From Candidatus Thiosymbion ectosymbiont of Catanema sp. Cochon2018 (lineage in GTDB: Bacteria; Pseudomonadota; Gammaproteobacteria; Chromatiales; Chromatiaceae): DNA of 64,000 nucleotides. The position numbers were made by a program, and so were the translations under genes. The stretch spans positions 354,465-418,464 of the forward strand of contig WYCW01000003.1 of the NCBI GenBank assembly GCA_011392765.1, in the 5' to 3' direction. Of the stretch, positions 54,788-63,746 are shown one piece after another (positions within the stretch are counted from its first letter, which is position 1; every line of letters starts with the position of its first letter). A model generated the notes under the pieces. That model was not told where the DNA came from. It saw nothing but the letters and a program-made list of their open reading frames with translations, and made no database searches.

Positions 54788-54973
54788 ATGAAGGTCAAAG
54801 AACTCATTGCGCTGATCGAGGCTGATGGGTGGCTGCAGGTACGCCAGAAAGGCAGCCATCGTCAGTTCCATCATCCAACAAAACCGGGAACGGCTACTGT
54901 TTCTGGAAAACCCAGTGTCGATGTCCCGCCCGGCACACTCAACAATGTGCTGAAACAGGCCGGGCTCAAGTGA
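54788..54973 (+). CDS. HicA/YcfA-family toxin
   Basis: 61 residues: MKVKELIALIEADGWLQVRQ, KGSHRQFHHPTKPGTATVSG, VDVPPGTLNNVLKQAGL, a complete classical HicA with GSH. Here the toxin precedes the antitoxin, the opposite order from the HicBA at 53901. Confidence 0.92.
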   Translation: MKVKELIALIEADGWLQVRQKGSHRQFHHPTKPGTATVSGKPSVDVPPGTLNNVLKQAGLK

Positions 54974-54982
54974 GAAGCTCAC

Positions 54983-55195
54983 ATGCATTATATGGTTGTC
55001 ATTGAGAAAGGCCCAAGTAGTTTCGGAGCATATGTCCCTGATCTTCCTGGCTGCATCGCGGCGGCGGAAACCAAGGAAGAGGTTCTTGAGCTTATCCAAG
55101 AAGCCATCGAATTTCATCTTGAAGGCATCAAGGAAGAAGGCACGCCTGTGCCTGAGCCCCATTCGTACAGTGAATTTGTTGAGGTGCATGCCTAA
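54983..55195 (+). CDS. HicB-family antitoxin
   Basis: 70 residues: MHYMVVIEKGPSSFGAYVPD, LPGCIAAAETKEEVLELIQE, AIEFHLEGIKEEGTPVPEPH. Complete HicB. The stop lies in GCCTAACAAGCCGCTTC, which has the form of an attC R'' box, so the module may once have been an integron cassette. Confidence 0.92.
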   Translation: MHYMVVIEKGPSSFGAYVPDLPGCIAAAETKEEVLELIQEAIEFHLEGIKEEGTPVPEPHSYSEFVEVHA

Positions 55196-55225
55196 CAAGC
55201 CGCTTCGTTCGACCCCGGTTCCGCT

Positions 55226-55318
55226 CATATACAAGAAAACAAAAGAAGCTTTGATCGTCACCGCGCGCGATATGGATTCAAAAGAGAGAAAGAGCTATGA
55301 CAAAAAGTAAGCAACAAA
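55226..55318 (+). pseudogene. BrnT 3' end scrap
   Basis: Reads IYKKTKEALIVTARDMDSKE then RKSYDKK-stop, the undamaged version of the end at 53470-53552, plus the first bases of the CopG antitoxin (ATGACAAAAAGTAAGCAAC). Confidence 0.85.
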
Positions 55319-55484
55319 CAATACATGGTTTTAAAGTTAAGGTCTGACTGCACCTCTTCGTCTGTTGAGAGAAAAGGAAGAGAAAAGGACACCCATTTTG
55401 TTTGATTTGATCCTCCCCCTAAGCTAGCATTTTCCTCAGCCCGATATTCTCAGCCAGGAGTCCGACCATGACTGCTTCGGCGGA

Positions 55485-55867
55485 TTGCCGAAAGCGGCTG
55501 GGTTCGAAACCGGCTCGCAGGAGACCACGACCGTTAAAGATCCTGAAGTAATACTCGATGGGGAAAGGTTACGACCGGAGGCCGAGACTCAAATCTTACC
55601 CCTTGCCCCGCTGATGCCTTTCGATGCCACCGCACGGACCCCCTGGGCGGTGCCGCTTGCCTTTGAGGATTACCTGGAGCTGGTCGATTGGGCGGGCCGG
55701 GCGTTACGTGCAGATAAGCCCGGATACATCGAGGCGCGAGAGCCCAAGATCCTTGCGCGACTGGAGATCGATGGGGAGCGGTTCATCGACTTCGTCGAAC
55801 ATCTTCTCAAGGTATTCGGTGCGCCCGACGCCAGGCCAAGTACTTGCGTGGCATCCGGGCTGCACGA
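55485..55867 (+). pseudogene. Transposase C-terminal fragment
   Basis: LMPFDATARTPWAVPLAFED, DYLELVDWAGRALRADKPGY and RLEIDGERFIDFVEHLLKVF resemble the tail of long IS200-like/RAYT-type transposases (DYLELVDWTGRAIRDDKRG). No HUH motif is present and the 3' end is an R6 element, so this is a remnant. Confidence 0.6.
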
Positions 55868-56020
55868 CAATGCCATTAAGTTGAGCGTTACCGGTCGGCA
55901 AAGTAAGAGAAGAAACTACGAATCACGCGAATCCTCGCGAAGCGATTCGCGGAAATTCGCGTGATTCGTAGTTTTCTCTTCCGCATCGGTAAGTGGCCAA
56001 CAGCTAACTTAATAGCATTG
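55868..56020. repeat. R6 element, copy 4
   Basis: CAATGCCATTAAGTTGAGCG to CTAACTTAATAGCATTG with the ACTACGAATCACGCGAATCC palindrome inside. 56021-56231 has no further feature. Confidence 0.78.
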
Positions 56021-56231
56021 GGCTGCACGAGTGATGTTTGAGACCAAACGGGCAGCGTGATGATGAGAGAAATCTGTTCCATTCGCGAACCGTTTTCGAG
56101 CGCACCGGTGAACAAACCATGGTAAGCTGAATGCCGTTCGGCCTCATTGGCACTGAGCACAGAAAATAGAAGTATCTGTAATTTCATGTGCGGATCACAT
56201 ATGCCGGACCGATATATCGGAAGACATACAT

Positions 56232-56852
56232 ATGAGTAAACTGGTTTTCAAAGAAGGGAAAAAGTATACATTCAGTGATTATTTCGATTTTAGTAATCCG
56301 ACAGAAGAGATTGCTGATGAGTTCGGTTATTCATTTGAAACAAAGATTCTTGATTTACCGATTGCAACGGATATGGACAAGAGCGCGCTCATCACTTTGC
56401 AGGAAAATTTTTATGAAATACTGCCGAAGATTACACTAAATTCCGAAATGGCAAAAAGGGATTTTATGATTGCACCGGTTCTGTGGGAAATCATTCGTCA
56501 TGCCAAGGCAAAAATAAATGTAGAATACCAAATTGAAATTGATAATAGATTAAGTGGCTCATTGGACTATCTTATACGTTCAAATCAGGAAATAATAGTG
56601 ATAGAGGCCAAGAAGGGAGATATGGATAAGGGATTCAACCAGCTAACGGCAGAAATGATAGCGTTGGATATGTATGAGGAAAAAGAATCGCCCGGCTCGC
56701 TTTATGGTGCAGTGAGCATAGGCGAGCTTTGGCGCTTTGGTATTTTGGATAGAAAGGAGAAAAATATCTATAGAGATTTACATACTTATCGTGTACCGGA
56801 AGATATGGAAAAAGTCTTTTCAGCTATTCTTGGAATATTGCAAAAAGCCTAA
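56232..56852 (+). CDS. PD-(D/E)XK nuclease-like protein, paralogue 1
   Basis: 206 residues: LVFKEGKKYTFSDYFDFSNP, MAKRDFMIAPVLWEIIRHAK, RLSGSLDYLIRSNQEIIVIE (Asp) then EAKKGDMDKGFNQLTAEMIA (E-x-K, Gln), YGAVSIGELWRFGIL. Same catalytic layout as the genes at 28689 and 29727 and about half identical to the next gene. Role unknown. Stop lies in GCCTAACAGCC, again attC-like. Confidence 0.68.
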   Translation: MSKLVFKEGKKYTFSDYFDFSNPTEEIADEFGYSFETKILDLPIATDMDKSALITLQENFYEILPKITLNSEMAKRDFMIAPVLWEIIRHAKAKINVEYQIEIDNRLSGSLDYLIRSNQEIIVIEAKKGDMDKGFNQLTAEMIALDMYEEKESPGSLYGAVSIGELWRFGILDRKEKNIYRDLHTYRVPEDMEKVFSAILGILQKA

Positions 56853-57001
56853 CAGCCACTGCCCTTTTGCAACATTGGTGGGCTCGTCGCCGGAGAAGGC
56901 GACGAACGAGTACTTCCCATAGTGGGGCAGCTTGCGAGCGAGGCCGGGCAAAGATTCGGGGCGATCGGTGCCGATCCAGCCGAGGGTAAGGAAATGATTT
57001 A
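56853..57001. other. Gene-free stretch before R4
   Basis: No supported gene; short frames on both strands lack protein character. The sequence runs into the R4 element. Confidence 0.4.
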
Positions 57002-57348
57002 GGCTCTTTATGGATTCCGGACTGATTTGGAGTGCGCCGGCAGAGCGGCGCGGTCGAAGGGGACCCCGGCAATGGGGATACCCACGGCGCTTGCCGGGAA
57101 CCTGGGATTCAGGTTCCCCACACGCCGCGGCGACGGCGCTTTCCCCTGGCTGCAACACCGGTGCCGGGAACCGATGCGTCGCCAAATGAAATCCAAAGCG
57201 GCGGCGAGGCAGTGCACCAGGGCCAACTCCGGCGGTGAGGTCGGGCACCCTGGATTCCGGTAGCTACTGGAGTAAGGTTGCCGCCGCACGCCAAAATGTT
57301 TGGTGCTACCCGCCGTGATCGTGAGCAGTCCGGAATCCATAAAGAGCC
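57002..57348. mobile_element. R4 element, copy 2 (347 bp)
   Basis: Same 19-base ends GGCTCTTTATGGATTCCRG as 24842-25017 but a longer, GC-rich core. No target duplication (ATGATTTA against ATCACAAA). It ends nine bases before the next start codon. Confidence 0.8.
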
Positions 57349-57356
57349 ATCACAAA

Positions 57357-57974
57357 ATGAAAAAATCAATCTTAATAGAAGGAAAAAAATACACGTTCAG
57401 CGATTATTTCGAGTTGAACGATCCTACCGAGGAAATAGTTGAAGAATTAGGATATTCTTTTTCTCATGAAGTGGTGAATCTTCCGCAATCCGACGATTAC
57501 GAACACAATGATATCAGAAAACTTCAAGATACTTTTTATACTATTCTTCCAAAAATCACTATAACTTCCGAAGTTGCCAAGAGAGATTTTTTAATAGCAC
57601 CGATTTTAGTGGAGATTGCCAGAAATACGGAATCGAAAATAAACGTGGAATATGCAATAGAAATCGATAGCAGATTAAGCGGCTCATTGGATTATTTAAT
57701 ACGGCTAAAACGAGAATTGATCGTGATTGAAGCGAAAAAAGGCGACCTGGATAAAGGGTTTAATCAGCTATCAGCAGAGTTGATAGCTTTAGACAAGTAT
57801 GAAGAAAGTAATGAGAGTGATAGATTGTATGGTGCTATCACTATAGGTGATGTTTGGAAATTCGGGGTTCTTGAAAGAAAACAACAACATATTACAAAGG
57901 ATATCAACAGTTTTACAATTCCAGGAGATTTGGAAAAAGTTTTTTCGATATTGATCGGTATTTTAACAGCATAG
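57357..57974 (+). CDS. PD-(D/E)XK nuclease-like protein, paralogue 2
   Basis: 205 residues from ATG 57357; the upstream open codons are R4 sequence. KKSILIEGKKYTFSDYFELN, VAKRDFLIAPILVEIARNTE, RLSGSLDYLIRLKRELIVIE, EAKKGDLDKGFNQLSAELIA and YGAITIGDVWKFGVL parallel the upstream gene segment by segment. A tandem duplicate with R4 between the copies. R4 may now supply the promoter. Confidence 0.68.
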   Translation: MKKSILIEGKKYTFSDYFELNDPTEEIVEELGYSFSHEVVNLPQSDDYEHNDIRKLQDTFYTILPKITITSEVAKRDFLIAPILVEIARNTESKINVEYAIEIDSRLSGSLDYLIRLKRELIVIEAKKGDLDKGFNQLSAELIALDKYEESNESDRLYGAITIGDVWKFGVLERKQQHITKDINSFTIPGDLEKVFSILIGILTA

Positions 57975-58016
57975 TCCCAACGAAAGCATCCGGGACCCGA
58001 CATTTAGTGCGAACAC

Positions 58017-58580
58017 ATGGACATTGATGACATAGATATCGAATTGCGCGATGGTGACGTCATTTTCATATCTATCCCGACGTTCCTGTATCGACAGGTA
58101 GAAAAAGGAACCGCATCACGAGCCTCCCACGTCGGGATTCTTTTCCGAGATGGCGATACATGGATTGTCGCAGAAAGCAAGGTGCCGTTATCGGTGTATA
58201 CTCCACTCGCGAGTTTCCTCGAGAGGACTAAAGACGATTGGTGTTGTATTCGTCGGCCTAATCGTCGGCTGAATCCGGGTGATATAGAATCTCTCAGATC
58301 GGAGTGCGACGCACGAATGGGTAAGCTTTACCATTTTGGCTTCAAATACGACTCATCGCGACAATTCTGTTCTAAATTCGTGTATGACAGTTATCGATCC
58401 GCACTGGGAATCGAGGTTGGCGAATTGGATACCTTGCGGAATCTGTATAAGCGTAGGCCAAATATGTCTATCGTGTTTTGGAAACTCTGGTACTTCGGTA
58501 TGATTCCGTGGAATCGCCGAACCATAACGCCCGCGAGCCAGATGGAAACCGATGTATTGGAAACGGTATATACATCTTGA
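58017..58580 (+). CDS. YiiX-like permuted NlpC/P60 (papain-fold) protein
   Basis: 187 residues. ELRDGDVIFISIPTFLYRQV, ASHVGILFRDGDTWIVAESK (catalytic His and following acidic residue) and FKYDSSRQFCSKFVYDSYRS (Cys) show the circularly permuted order His...Cys of the YebB/YiiX group. Family members are thought to be lipid- or peptide-amide hydrolases; substrate unknown. No signal peptide. Stands alone, convergent with rlmB. Confidence 0.78.
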   Translation: MDIDDIDIELRDGDVIFISIPTFLYRQVEKGTASRASHVGILFRDGDTWIVAESKVPLSVYTPLASFLERTKDDWCCIRRPNRRLNPGDIESLRSECDARMGKLYHFGFKYDSSRQFCSKFVYDSYRSALGIEVGELDTLRNLYKRRPNMSIVFWKLWYFGMIPWNRRTITPASQMETDVLETVYTS

Positions 58581-58629
58581 AAAATTACCGCTACCGGATG
58601 TGGAAGGTTTCGTAAGTGGATGTCGGTTT

Positions 58630-59382
58630 TCAGCGCGACCGCTGCCGCAGTGCCTCGTAGAGGCAGATCCCCGTGGCCACGGAGACATTCAGGCTCTCGA
58701 CCGTTCCGAACATGGGAAGCTGCACCAGCAGGTCGCAGCGTTCTCTGGTCAGGCGGCGTAGTCCCTTGCCTTCGCTGCCCAAGGCCAGGGCGAGCGGGCC
58801 GGTGAGATCGGTCTCGAACAGGCTGGTTGCTGCCTCTGCGGCCATTCCGATCAGCCAGATGCCCCGCTCCTTGAGAGCCGTGATGGTGCGCGAGAGGTTG
58901 GTGACCTGAACATAGGGGACGGTCTGCGCGGCGCCGCTGGCGACCTTGCACACGACCGTGGTAAGACCGACCGCCCTGTCCTTGGGTGCGATCAGGGCCT
59001 GCACGCCGGCTGCGTCGGCGGTGCGCAGGCAGGCCCCCAGGTTGTGGGGGTCCTGAACGCCGTCCAGGATCAGCAGCAGGGGAGGTCCCTGGGTATTGCC
59101 GAGGATGGTGCCGAGATCCGTCTCGCTACGGGCCGTCGGGGCCCGGACCCAGGCCAACACGCCTTGATGATTGGCCCCTGCGGCCGCGCTATCCAGCCTG
59201 GTACGTACCACCCGCCGGACCGCAACGTCTGTCTCATGCGCCAGCGCGGCGATTTCCGCCAGGCGCCGATCACGCCGCCGGTCCTCCAACCACACTTCCA
59301 AGACACCCTCGCCGTCGTGCGTCAGCACGGCCCGGACGCTGTGGATACCTGCAATGGTGATTGGATTACCTGCCGAGCCCAT
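58630..59382 (-). CDS. rlmB: 23S rRNA (guanosine-2'-O)-methyltransferase
   Basis: SpoU-class enzyme methylating the ribose of G2251 in the peptidyl-transferase loop of 23S rRNA. 250 residues from ATG 59382. The N-terminal substrate domain starts ITIAGIHSVRAVLTHDGE; the knot has LILDGVQDPHNLGACLRTAD, LALGSEGKGLRRLTRERCDL and PMFGTVESLNVSVATGICLY. An R1 element ends four bases before the start codon, separating it from rnr and removing any native ribosome site. Confidence 0.95.
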   Translation of the reverse strand: MGSAGNPITIAGIHSVRAVLTHDGEGVLEVWLEDRRRDRRLAEIAALAHETDVAVRRVVRTRLDSAAAGANHQGVLAWVRAPTARSETDLGTILGNTQGPPLLLILDGVQDPHNLGACLRTADAAGVQALIAPKDRAVGLTTVVCKVASGAAQTVPYVQVTNLSRTITALKERGIWLIGMAAEAATSLFETDLTGPLALALGSEGKGLRRLTRERCDLLVQLPMFGTVESLNVSVATGICLYEALRQRSR

Positions 59383-59385
59383 TAA

Positions 59386-59484
59386 GGGCACCTTGAAAAA
59401 TAGGTATTTTCACCAATCAAGCAACTCTAAGCCATTGATTGTTGGGGTGTACTGTAGACGAAAACCGCATTTTTCAAAGTGCCC
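59386..59484 (+). mobile_element. R1 MITE (99 bp), copy 4
   Basis: Perfect TTAA duplication at both sides. It sits between rnr and rlmB, with its left end four bases from the rlmB ATG. Confidence 0.88.
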
Positions 59485-59487
59485 TTA

Positions 59488-59578
59488 ATAAAACTACGAA
59501 TCACGCGAATGGGAACGAGGATTTTGGTTGACGAAGCGCTGATACCGTTCGCGTGATTCGCGTGATTCGTAGTTTCTA
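59488..59578. repeat. R6 core palindrome
   Basis: ACTACGAATCACGCGAATGG and its inverted partner CGCGTGATTCGTAGT without the CAATGCC ends. Immediately behind rnr, possibly acting as its 3' hairpin. Confidence 0.65.
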
Positions 59579-59589
59579 TTATCACCGGC

Positions 59590-61812
59590 TCAAGCTTTGT
59601 GCTTACGCTTTTTGGGGCCACGCTGCTCGCGCGGTGCCAAGACAAAATCGATCTTGCGCTCATCCAGGTTTACCGCCGCCAACCGCACTCGCAGCCGGTC
59701 GCCGAGGCGGTAGACCATGCCGGTGCGTTCCCCCGTGAGCCGGTGCCCGACCGGGTCGAAGTGATAGAAGTCGTTGTCCAAGGCCGTGATGTGCACCAAG
59801 CCATCCACGTAGATTTGGTCGAGTTCTACGAAGACACCGAAGGAGTTGACGCTGGTGATGGTCCCCTCGAATTCCGCGCCGATTTTGTCCTCCATGTACT
59901 CGCACTTGAGCCAGGACTCGACGTCGCGAGTAGCCTCGTCGGCACGGCGCTCGGTGCCGGAGCAGTGCTCGCCGATGCGTCGCAGGTCCGGCTTGGTGTG
60001 ATCGAAATCCGCGGCGGTCCCCCCCGCCAGCAGGTGCTTGATGGCCCGGTGGACGATCAGGTCCGGATAGCGGCGAATGGGAGAGGTGAAGTGGGTGTAG
60101 GCGGGGTAGGCGAGCCCGAAATGGCCCGCGTTTTCCGAGCTGTACATGGCCTGCTGCATAGAACGCAGCAGCACGGTCTGGATCAGGTGCCGATCCGGGC
60201 GCGTCCGGACCGAGTCGAGCAGAGTCGCGTAATCCTGCGCCGTGGGTTGCTTGCCGCCGGGCAGGCTCAGGGACAACTCGGCGAGGAATTCCCGCAGGTC
60301 GCTCAGCTTTTCCTCCTTGGGCGTTTCGTGGATGCGGTACAGGGCCGGCATCCGCTTGCGCCCAAAAAGCCTGGCGGCGGCGACATTGGCCGCGAGCATG
60401 CACTCCTCGATGATCCGGTGGGCGTCGTTACGTTCACGGGGACGGATTGCCAGGACGCGGCCCTGCTCGCTGAGCTCGAAGTAGGTCTCGGTGGTGTCGA
60501 AGTCGATGGCCCCACGTTCCGCCCGCGCCCCGTGGAGAGCCTGGTAGAGGGCGTACAGGGCGTGCAGCCGGGGCAGCAGATCCGAATAGCGTTCGCATAG
60601 ATCCGGATCGCTTTCTGCAAGCATGGCCGCGACCTGATCGTAGGTAAACCGGGCCTGAGAGTGCATCACCGCCGGGAAGAAGCGGGATCTGGTGACTTGC
60701 CCCGCGTGGCCCACGTAAAGTTCGCAGGCCATGCACAGCCGATCGACGCCGGGGTTGAGGGAGCACAGCCCGGTGGACAGGACCTCCGGCAGCATGGGGA
60801 TTACCCGGTCCGGAAAATAGACCGAGTTGCCTCGCTGGTGGGCCTCCGCGTCCAGGGCCGTACCCGGTGCCACGTAGCCGGAGACATCGGCGATGCAGAC
60901 CAGGAGCTTCCAACCCTTAGGTCTAGGTTCGCAGTAGACCGCGTCGTCGAAGTCTCGGGCATCGGCCCCGTCGATCGTCACCAACGGGATTTGGCGCAGA
61001 TCGACCCGCCCGGCCTTGGCCGCGTCCGGTATCTCGGTCCCCAGACCCGCGATCTCGGCCGTCACCGCCGGCGGCCACTCGAGCGGGAGGTCGTGGGTGC
61101 GGACCGCGATGTCCGTTGCCATCCCCGGCGCCATATGGTCTCCGACCACTTCCAGGATCTTCCCGATGGGCTGGGTGCGTTTGGTGGGCTGGTCCGTGAT
61201 CTCGGCGACGACGATCCGGTCCTGCTCGGAGCCGGCGATCCGGTCGCTGGGGATGATGATGTGATGGGTCAGGCGCTTGTTGTCCGGGACCACGAAGCCG
61301 ACGCCGCTTTCCTGGTAAAAGCGCCCGACCACCGTGCGCGTATTGCGCTCCAGCACCTCTACCACCGATCCTTCCAGCCGTCCCCGGCGATCGCGGCCGA
61401 CGACCCGCACTACTGCGCGGTCGTTATGAAACAGGCCGCGCATCTGGCGCGGGTAGAGATAGACATCGTCGCCGCCGTCGTCCGGCTTGACGAAGCCGAA
61501 GCCGTCCGGATGACCGATGACCCGGCCCGCGATCAGATCCCGCTTGTTTACCAGGCAGTAGGCGTCCCGGCGATTACAGACCAGTTGCCCGTCCCGCACC
61601 ATGGCGCCGAGACGACGCTGCAGGGCGACGGTTTCCTCATCGTCGCGGATGTCGAAGGTGGCGGCGATCTCGCCGAAGGTGAGGGGAACGCCGGCTTCGG
61701 TAAGGGTCTCGAGGATGAATTCCCGGCTGGGGATGGGATTGGAATACTTCTTCGCTTCGCGTTGTCGGTGGGGGTCCGAATCCCGGGACTTTACCTGTTT
61801 ACGTTTTGCCAC
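59590..61812 (-). CDS. rnr: Ribonuclease R
   Basis: 3'-5' processive exoribonuclease of the RNB family for structured RNA and rRNA quality control. 740 residues: helix-turn-helix and cold-shock domains (GFGFVKPDDGGDDVYLYPRQ near 105), the RNB core with catalytic aspartates in TIDGADARDFDDAVYCEPRP near 280, and the C-terminal S1 domain VNSFGVFVELDQIYVDGLVH. The tail is basic (RGPKKRKHKA). Slightly shorter than the E. coli enzyme. rlmB follows, the conserved order. Confidence 0.96.
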   Translation of the reverse strand: MAKRKQVKSRDSDPHRQREAKKYSNPIPSREFILETLTEAGVPLTFGEIAATFDIRDDEETVALQRRLGAMVRDGQLVCNRRDAYCLVNKRDLIAGRVIGHPDGFGFVKPDDGGDDVYLYPRQMRGLFHNDRAVVRVVGRDRRGRLEGSVVEVLERNTRTVVGRFYQESGVGFVVPDNKRLTHHIIIPSDRIAGSEQDRIVVAEITDQPTKRTQPIGKILEVVGDHMAPGMATDIAVRTHDLPLEWPPAVTAEIAGLGTEIPDAAKAGRVDLRQIPLVTIDGADARDFDDAVYCEPRPKGWKLLVCIADVSGYVAPGTALDAEAHQRGNSVYFPDRVIPMLPEVLSTGLCSLNPGVDRLCMACELYVGHAGQVTRSRFFPAVMHSQARFTYDQVAAMLAESDPDLCERYSDLLPRLHALYALYQALHGARAERGAIDFDTTETYFELSEQGRVLAIRPRERNDAHRIIEECMLAANVAAARLFGRKRMPALYRIHETPKEEKLSDLREFLAELSLSLPGGKQPTAQDYATLLDSVRTRPDRHLIQTVLLRSMQQAMYSSENAGHFGLAYPAYTHFTSPIRRYPDLIVHRAIKHLLAGGTAADFDHTKPDLRRIGEHCSGTERRADEATRDVESWLKCEYMEDKIGAEFEGTITSVNSFGVFVELDQIYVDGLVHITALDNDFYHFDPVGHRLTGERTGMVYRLGDRLRVRLAAVNLDERKIDFVLAPREQRGPKKRKHKA

Positions 61813-61930
61813 GATGGGGGTCTTCCGGTCCGAAAAGGAAGCTCAGTGTACCGTTGACAAGCCCCCTATGTCTCACTAGGATGATAATTCCTCTCCCGCC
61901 GGGTGGGATTATACCCCGCCCGTACCACCT

Positions 61931-62017
61931 GCCGAGGTGGCGGAATTGGTAGACGCGCTAGTTTCAGGTACTAGTGGGCGAAAGCCCGTGGAGGTTCAAG
62001 TCCTCTCCTCGGCACCA
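61931..62017 (+). tRNA. tRNA-Leu (CAG)
   Basis: GCCGAGG/CCTCGGC acceptor, D-loop GGTAGA, anticodon stem CTAGT/ACTAG with loop TTCAGGT (anticodon CAG), a long variable arm, T-loop GTTCAAGTC and an encoded CCA. 87 bases. Class II tRNA reading CUG. Confidence 0.95.
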
Positions 62018-62178
62018 TTTCAAACGAATCGCTCTCATGTGTGGGCCGTTCGTCCCGCGCCGACAACGCGATCTTGCGGCGCAGGGTATGCTCCGGGACC
62101 CGATCGAGCCCCGACAGTTTGCCCCATTCCCCAAGAAAAACAACGGCACGGTCCGGTGCAGCCGACAAGGCACAATGG
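62018..62178. other. Gene-free stretch behind tRNA-Leu
   Basis: No supported gene. No direct duplicate of the tRNA 3' end, as an integrated element would leave, was noticed in the window. Confidence 0.5.
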
Positions 62179-62371
62179 CAATGCCATTAAGTCAGCTGCT
62201 ATTCACCTGTCATGGCAGGTCGGGATGCGGAAGAGAAAAACTACGAATCACGCGAATCTGCGCGAATAAGATCCCTCCCTTCGGTTCGGGATGACAATTC
62301 CGCGAGGATTCGCGTGATTCGTAGTTTTTCCCCTTGTTTACCGACTGGTAACGCTTAACCGAATGGCATTG
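62179..62371. repeat. R6 element, copy 5
   Basis: CAATGCCATTAAGTCAGCTG to CGCTTAACCGAATGGCATTG. It contains the extra AAGATCCCTCCCTTCGGTTC segment also found at 30885, so these two copies are a sub-family. Confidence 0.8.
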
Positions 62372-62682
62372 CCTCATAGCCCGCCGTGGTCTGAAAAAGG
62401 GTCTATCCTGATGAAACTATCCAAAGAAAACCTAAGTCACATCAACACCATCTCCCACGACGGAAAAGTCCTGTTATTCGGCACCGACAACGAAGGCATC
62501 GTCTGGTACACCGTCAAACAAAGCGGCTTCGAGGACACCGTTTTCAGCACCGACGTCGATACCACCAATGGCTTCGAGGCCTGGAAAAAACTGCCGCTGG
62601 GCGAGTCCGCCTATGACGCCTCCACCCTTGAAAAATTCAATACCCTGCTGGTCCCCGTGTTCGGCAAGGACCAGGCCGGTAA

Positions 62683-63646
62683 GAGCCTGTTTACGATCTT
62701 TGGAGTAACAAGGCCAGAAAAGCCAAGGTAACAAATTGCAAGCTGGTATTGAGTTTTCGCTCGCAGTTTTTCCATAACCTTCGACACTTCTCCAACCAAG
62801 CAAAAGAGCGCTCGACCACCCACCGTTTGGGCATCACGGCAAAGGTGTGCAGCTCGTTTCGCTTGGCAACCTCCACCGTCGCCCCCAGAGCTTTCTGTAC
62901 GGCATCGGCAAATGGCTGCCCCGTATAACCGCCATCAACCAGCACGTTCGTCACCGCTGACAAGCGGTCTCGATGTTCACAGAAAGCCACCAGTGCGCCT
63001 ACTCTATCGGTAACCTCCGCGGTCGTAACGGCAATCGCATGGGGCAGCCCTTGCGTATCCACGGCAAGATGCCGTTTAATTCCCGATACCTTCTTCCCCG
63101 CGTCATAACCTTTCTGCTCTGCCGTGTCGGTATTCTTTACGCTTTGTGCATCAACGATCACGAAGGTTGTCTTCTCGTTCCGACCACGGTTGATACGGGC
63201 CGCGCCAACCACATTTTTTTAAGGCCTGCTCCAGCAGGCTTCGCTCATCATCAGAGGGTCTTTGACTCCAGTGACGAAAGTATTTATACACCAGCTGCCA
63301 TTTCGGAAAATCACGGGGGAGCATTCGCCATTGGCAGCCACTTTTCAATACATACAAAATAGCGCAAAAAACATTATATAAATCAACTACTCGTGGCTTG
63401 GTCTTCTTTCTGGCCTGCTCGAATAAAGCTTGTATCGACTCGAACTGCTCTCGGCTTATATCACTGGGGTAGGAATTTCTCATCGCTCTCTCTTGGTGTC
63501 AAAATCACGGTAGCAGTAAATCTCTAACTGGTAGCGGGTAGGTTGGGCCGCTATGCCGCTCGGCGGATTTGGACTATCAGCCACGCTATCAGCTAAAAAT
63601 TTACCACGACCAAAATCACTTTGACACAAAGATCGTAAACAGGTTC
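62683..63646 (-). mobile_element. IS5-family insertion sequence (IS1031/ISL2-like)
   Basis: 964 bp. Inverted ends GARCCTGTTTACGATCTTTG, flanked by TAA on both sides (62680-62682, 63647-63649). Three-base TAA-type duplication and two-frame transposase fit the IS1031/ISL2 groups. Confidence 0.9.
62691..63483 (-). CDS. IS5-type DDE transposase in two frames
   Basis: Upstream frame 63483-63151: MRNSYPSDISREQFESIQAL, YVLKSGCQWRMLPRDFPKWQ to LLEQALKK. Downstream frame 63212-62691: VVGAARINRGRNEKTTFVIV, DAQSVKNTDTAEQKGYDAGK (first D), LVDGGYTGQPFADAV (second D), RWVVERSFAWLEKCRRLWKN (E). The frames switch at TTAAAAAAATGTGG; the downstream frame is +1. Slippage on the A7 run (loss of one A) would give the fusion, as known in this IS family; a simple one-base mutation is the alternative. 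Confidence 0.85.
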
Positions 63647-63746
63647 TAAGGAAAATTCACAGGCGGTCAAATCCGCGGTGGCGCCGGTGCAACTGGTGTC
63701 CGGCATGGGCCACCTGCACGTCTTCCGCCAATCCACCGACAACAAG

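Larger units (their letters stand above)
62411..63746 (+). pseudogene. Unknown gene split by IS5-type element and cut by IS200-like element
   Basis: The first part reads MKLSKENLSHINTISHDGKV to GKDQAGK. After removing 62683-63646 and one TAA duplicate the frame continues KENSQAVKSAVAPVQLVSGM, GHLHVFRQSTDN and is then cut at 63747 by a second mobile element. About 125 codons survive. A beta-propeller-like start of a larger protein is possible (HDGKVLLFGTDNEGIVWYTV), but the family is unknown. Confidence 0.8.

Noticed and set aside
63151-63212. Classic -1 programmed frameshift in the IS5-type transposase
   Set aside because: The downstream frame is +1 relative to the upstream one, so a simple -1 slip on the A7 run does not join them; transcriptional slippage or a mutation is more consistent.
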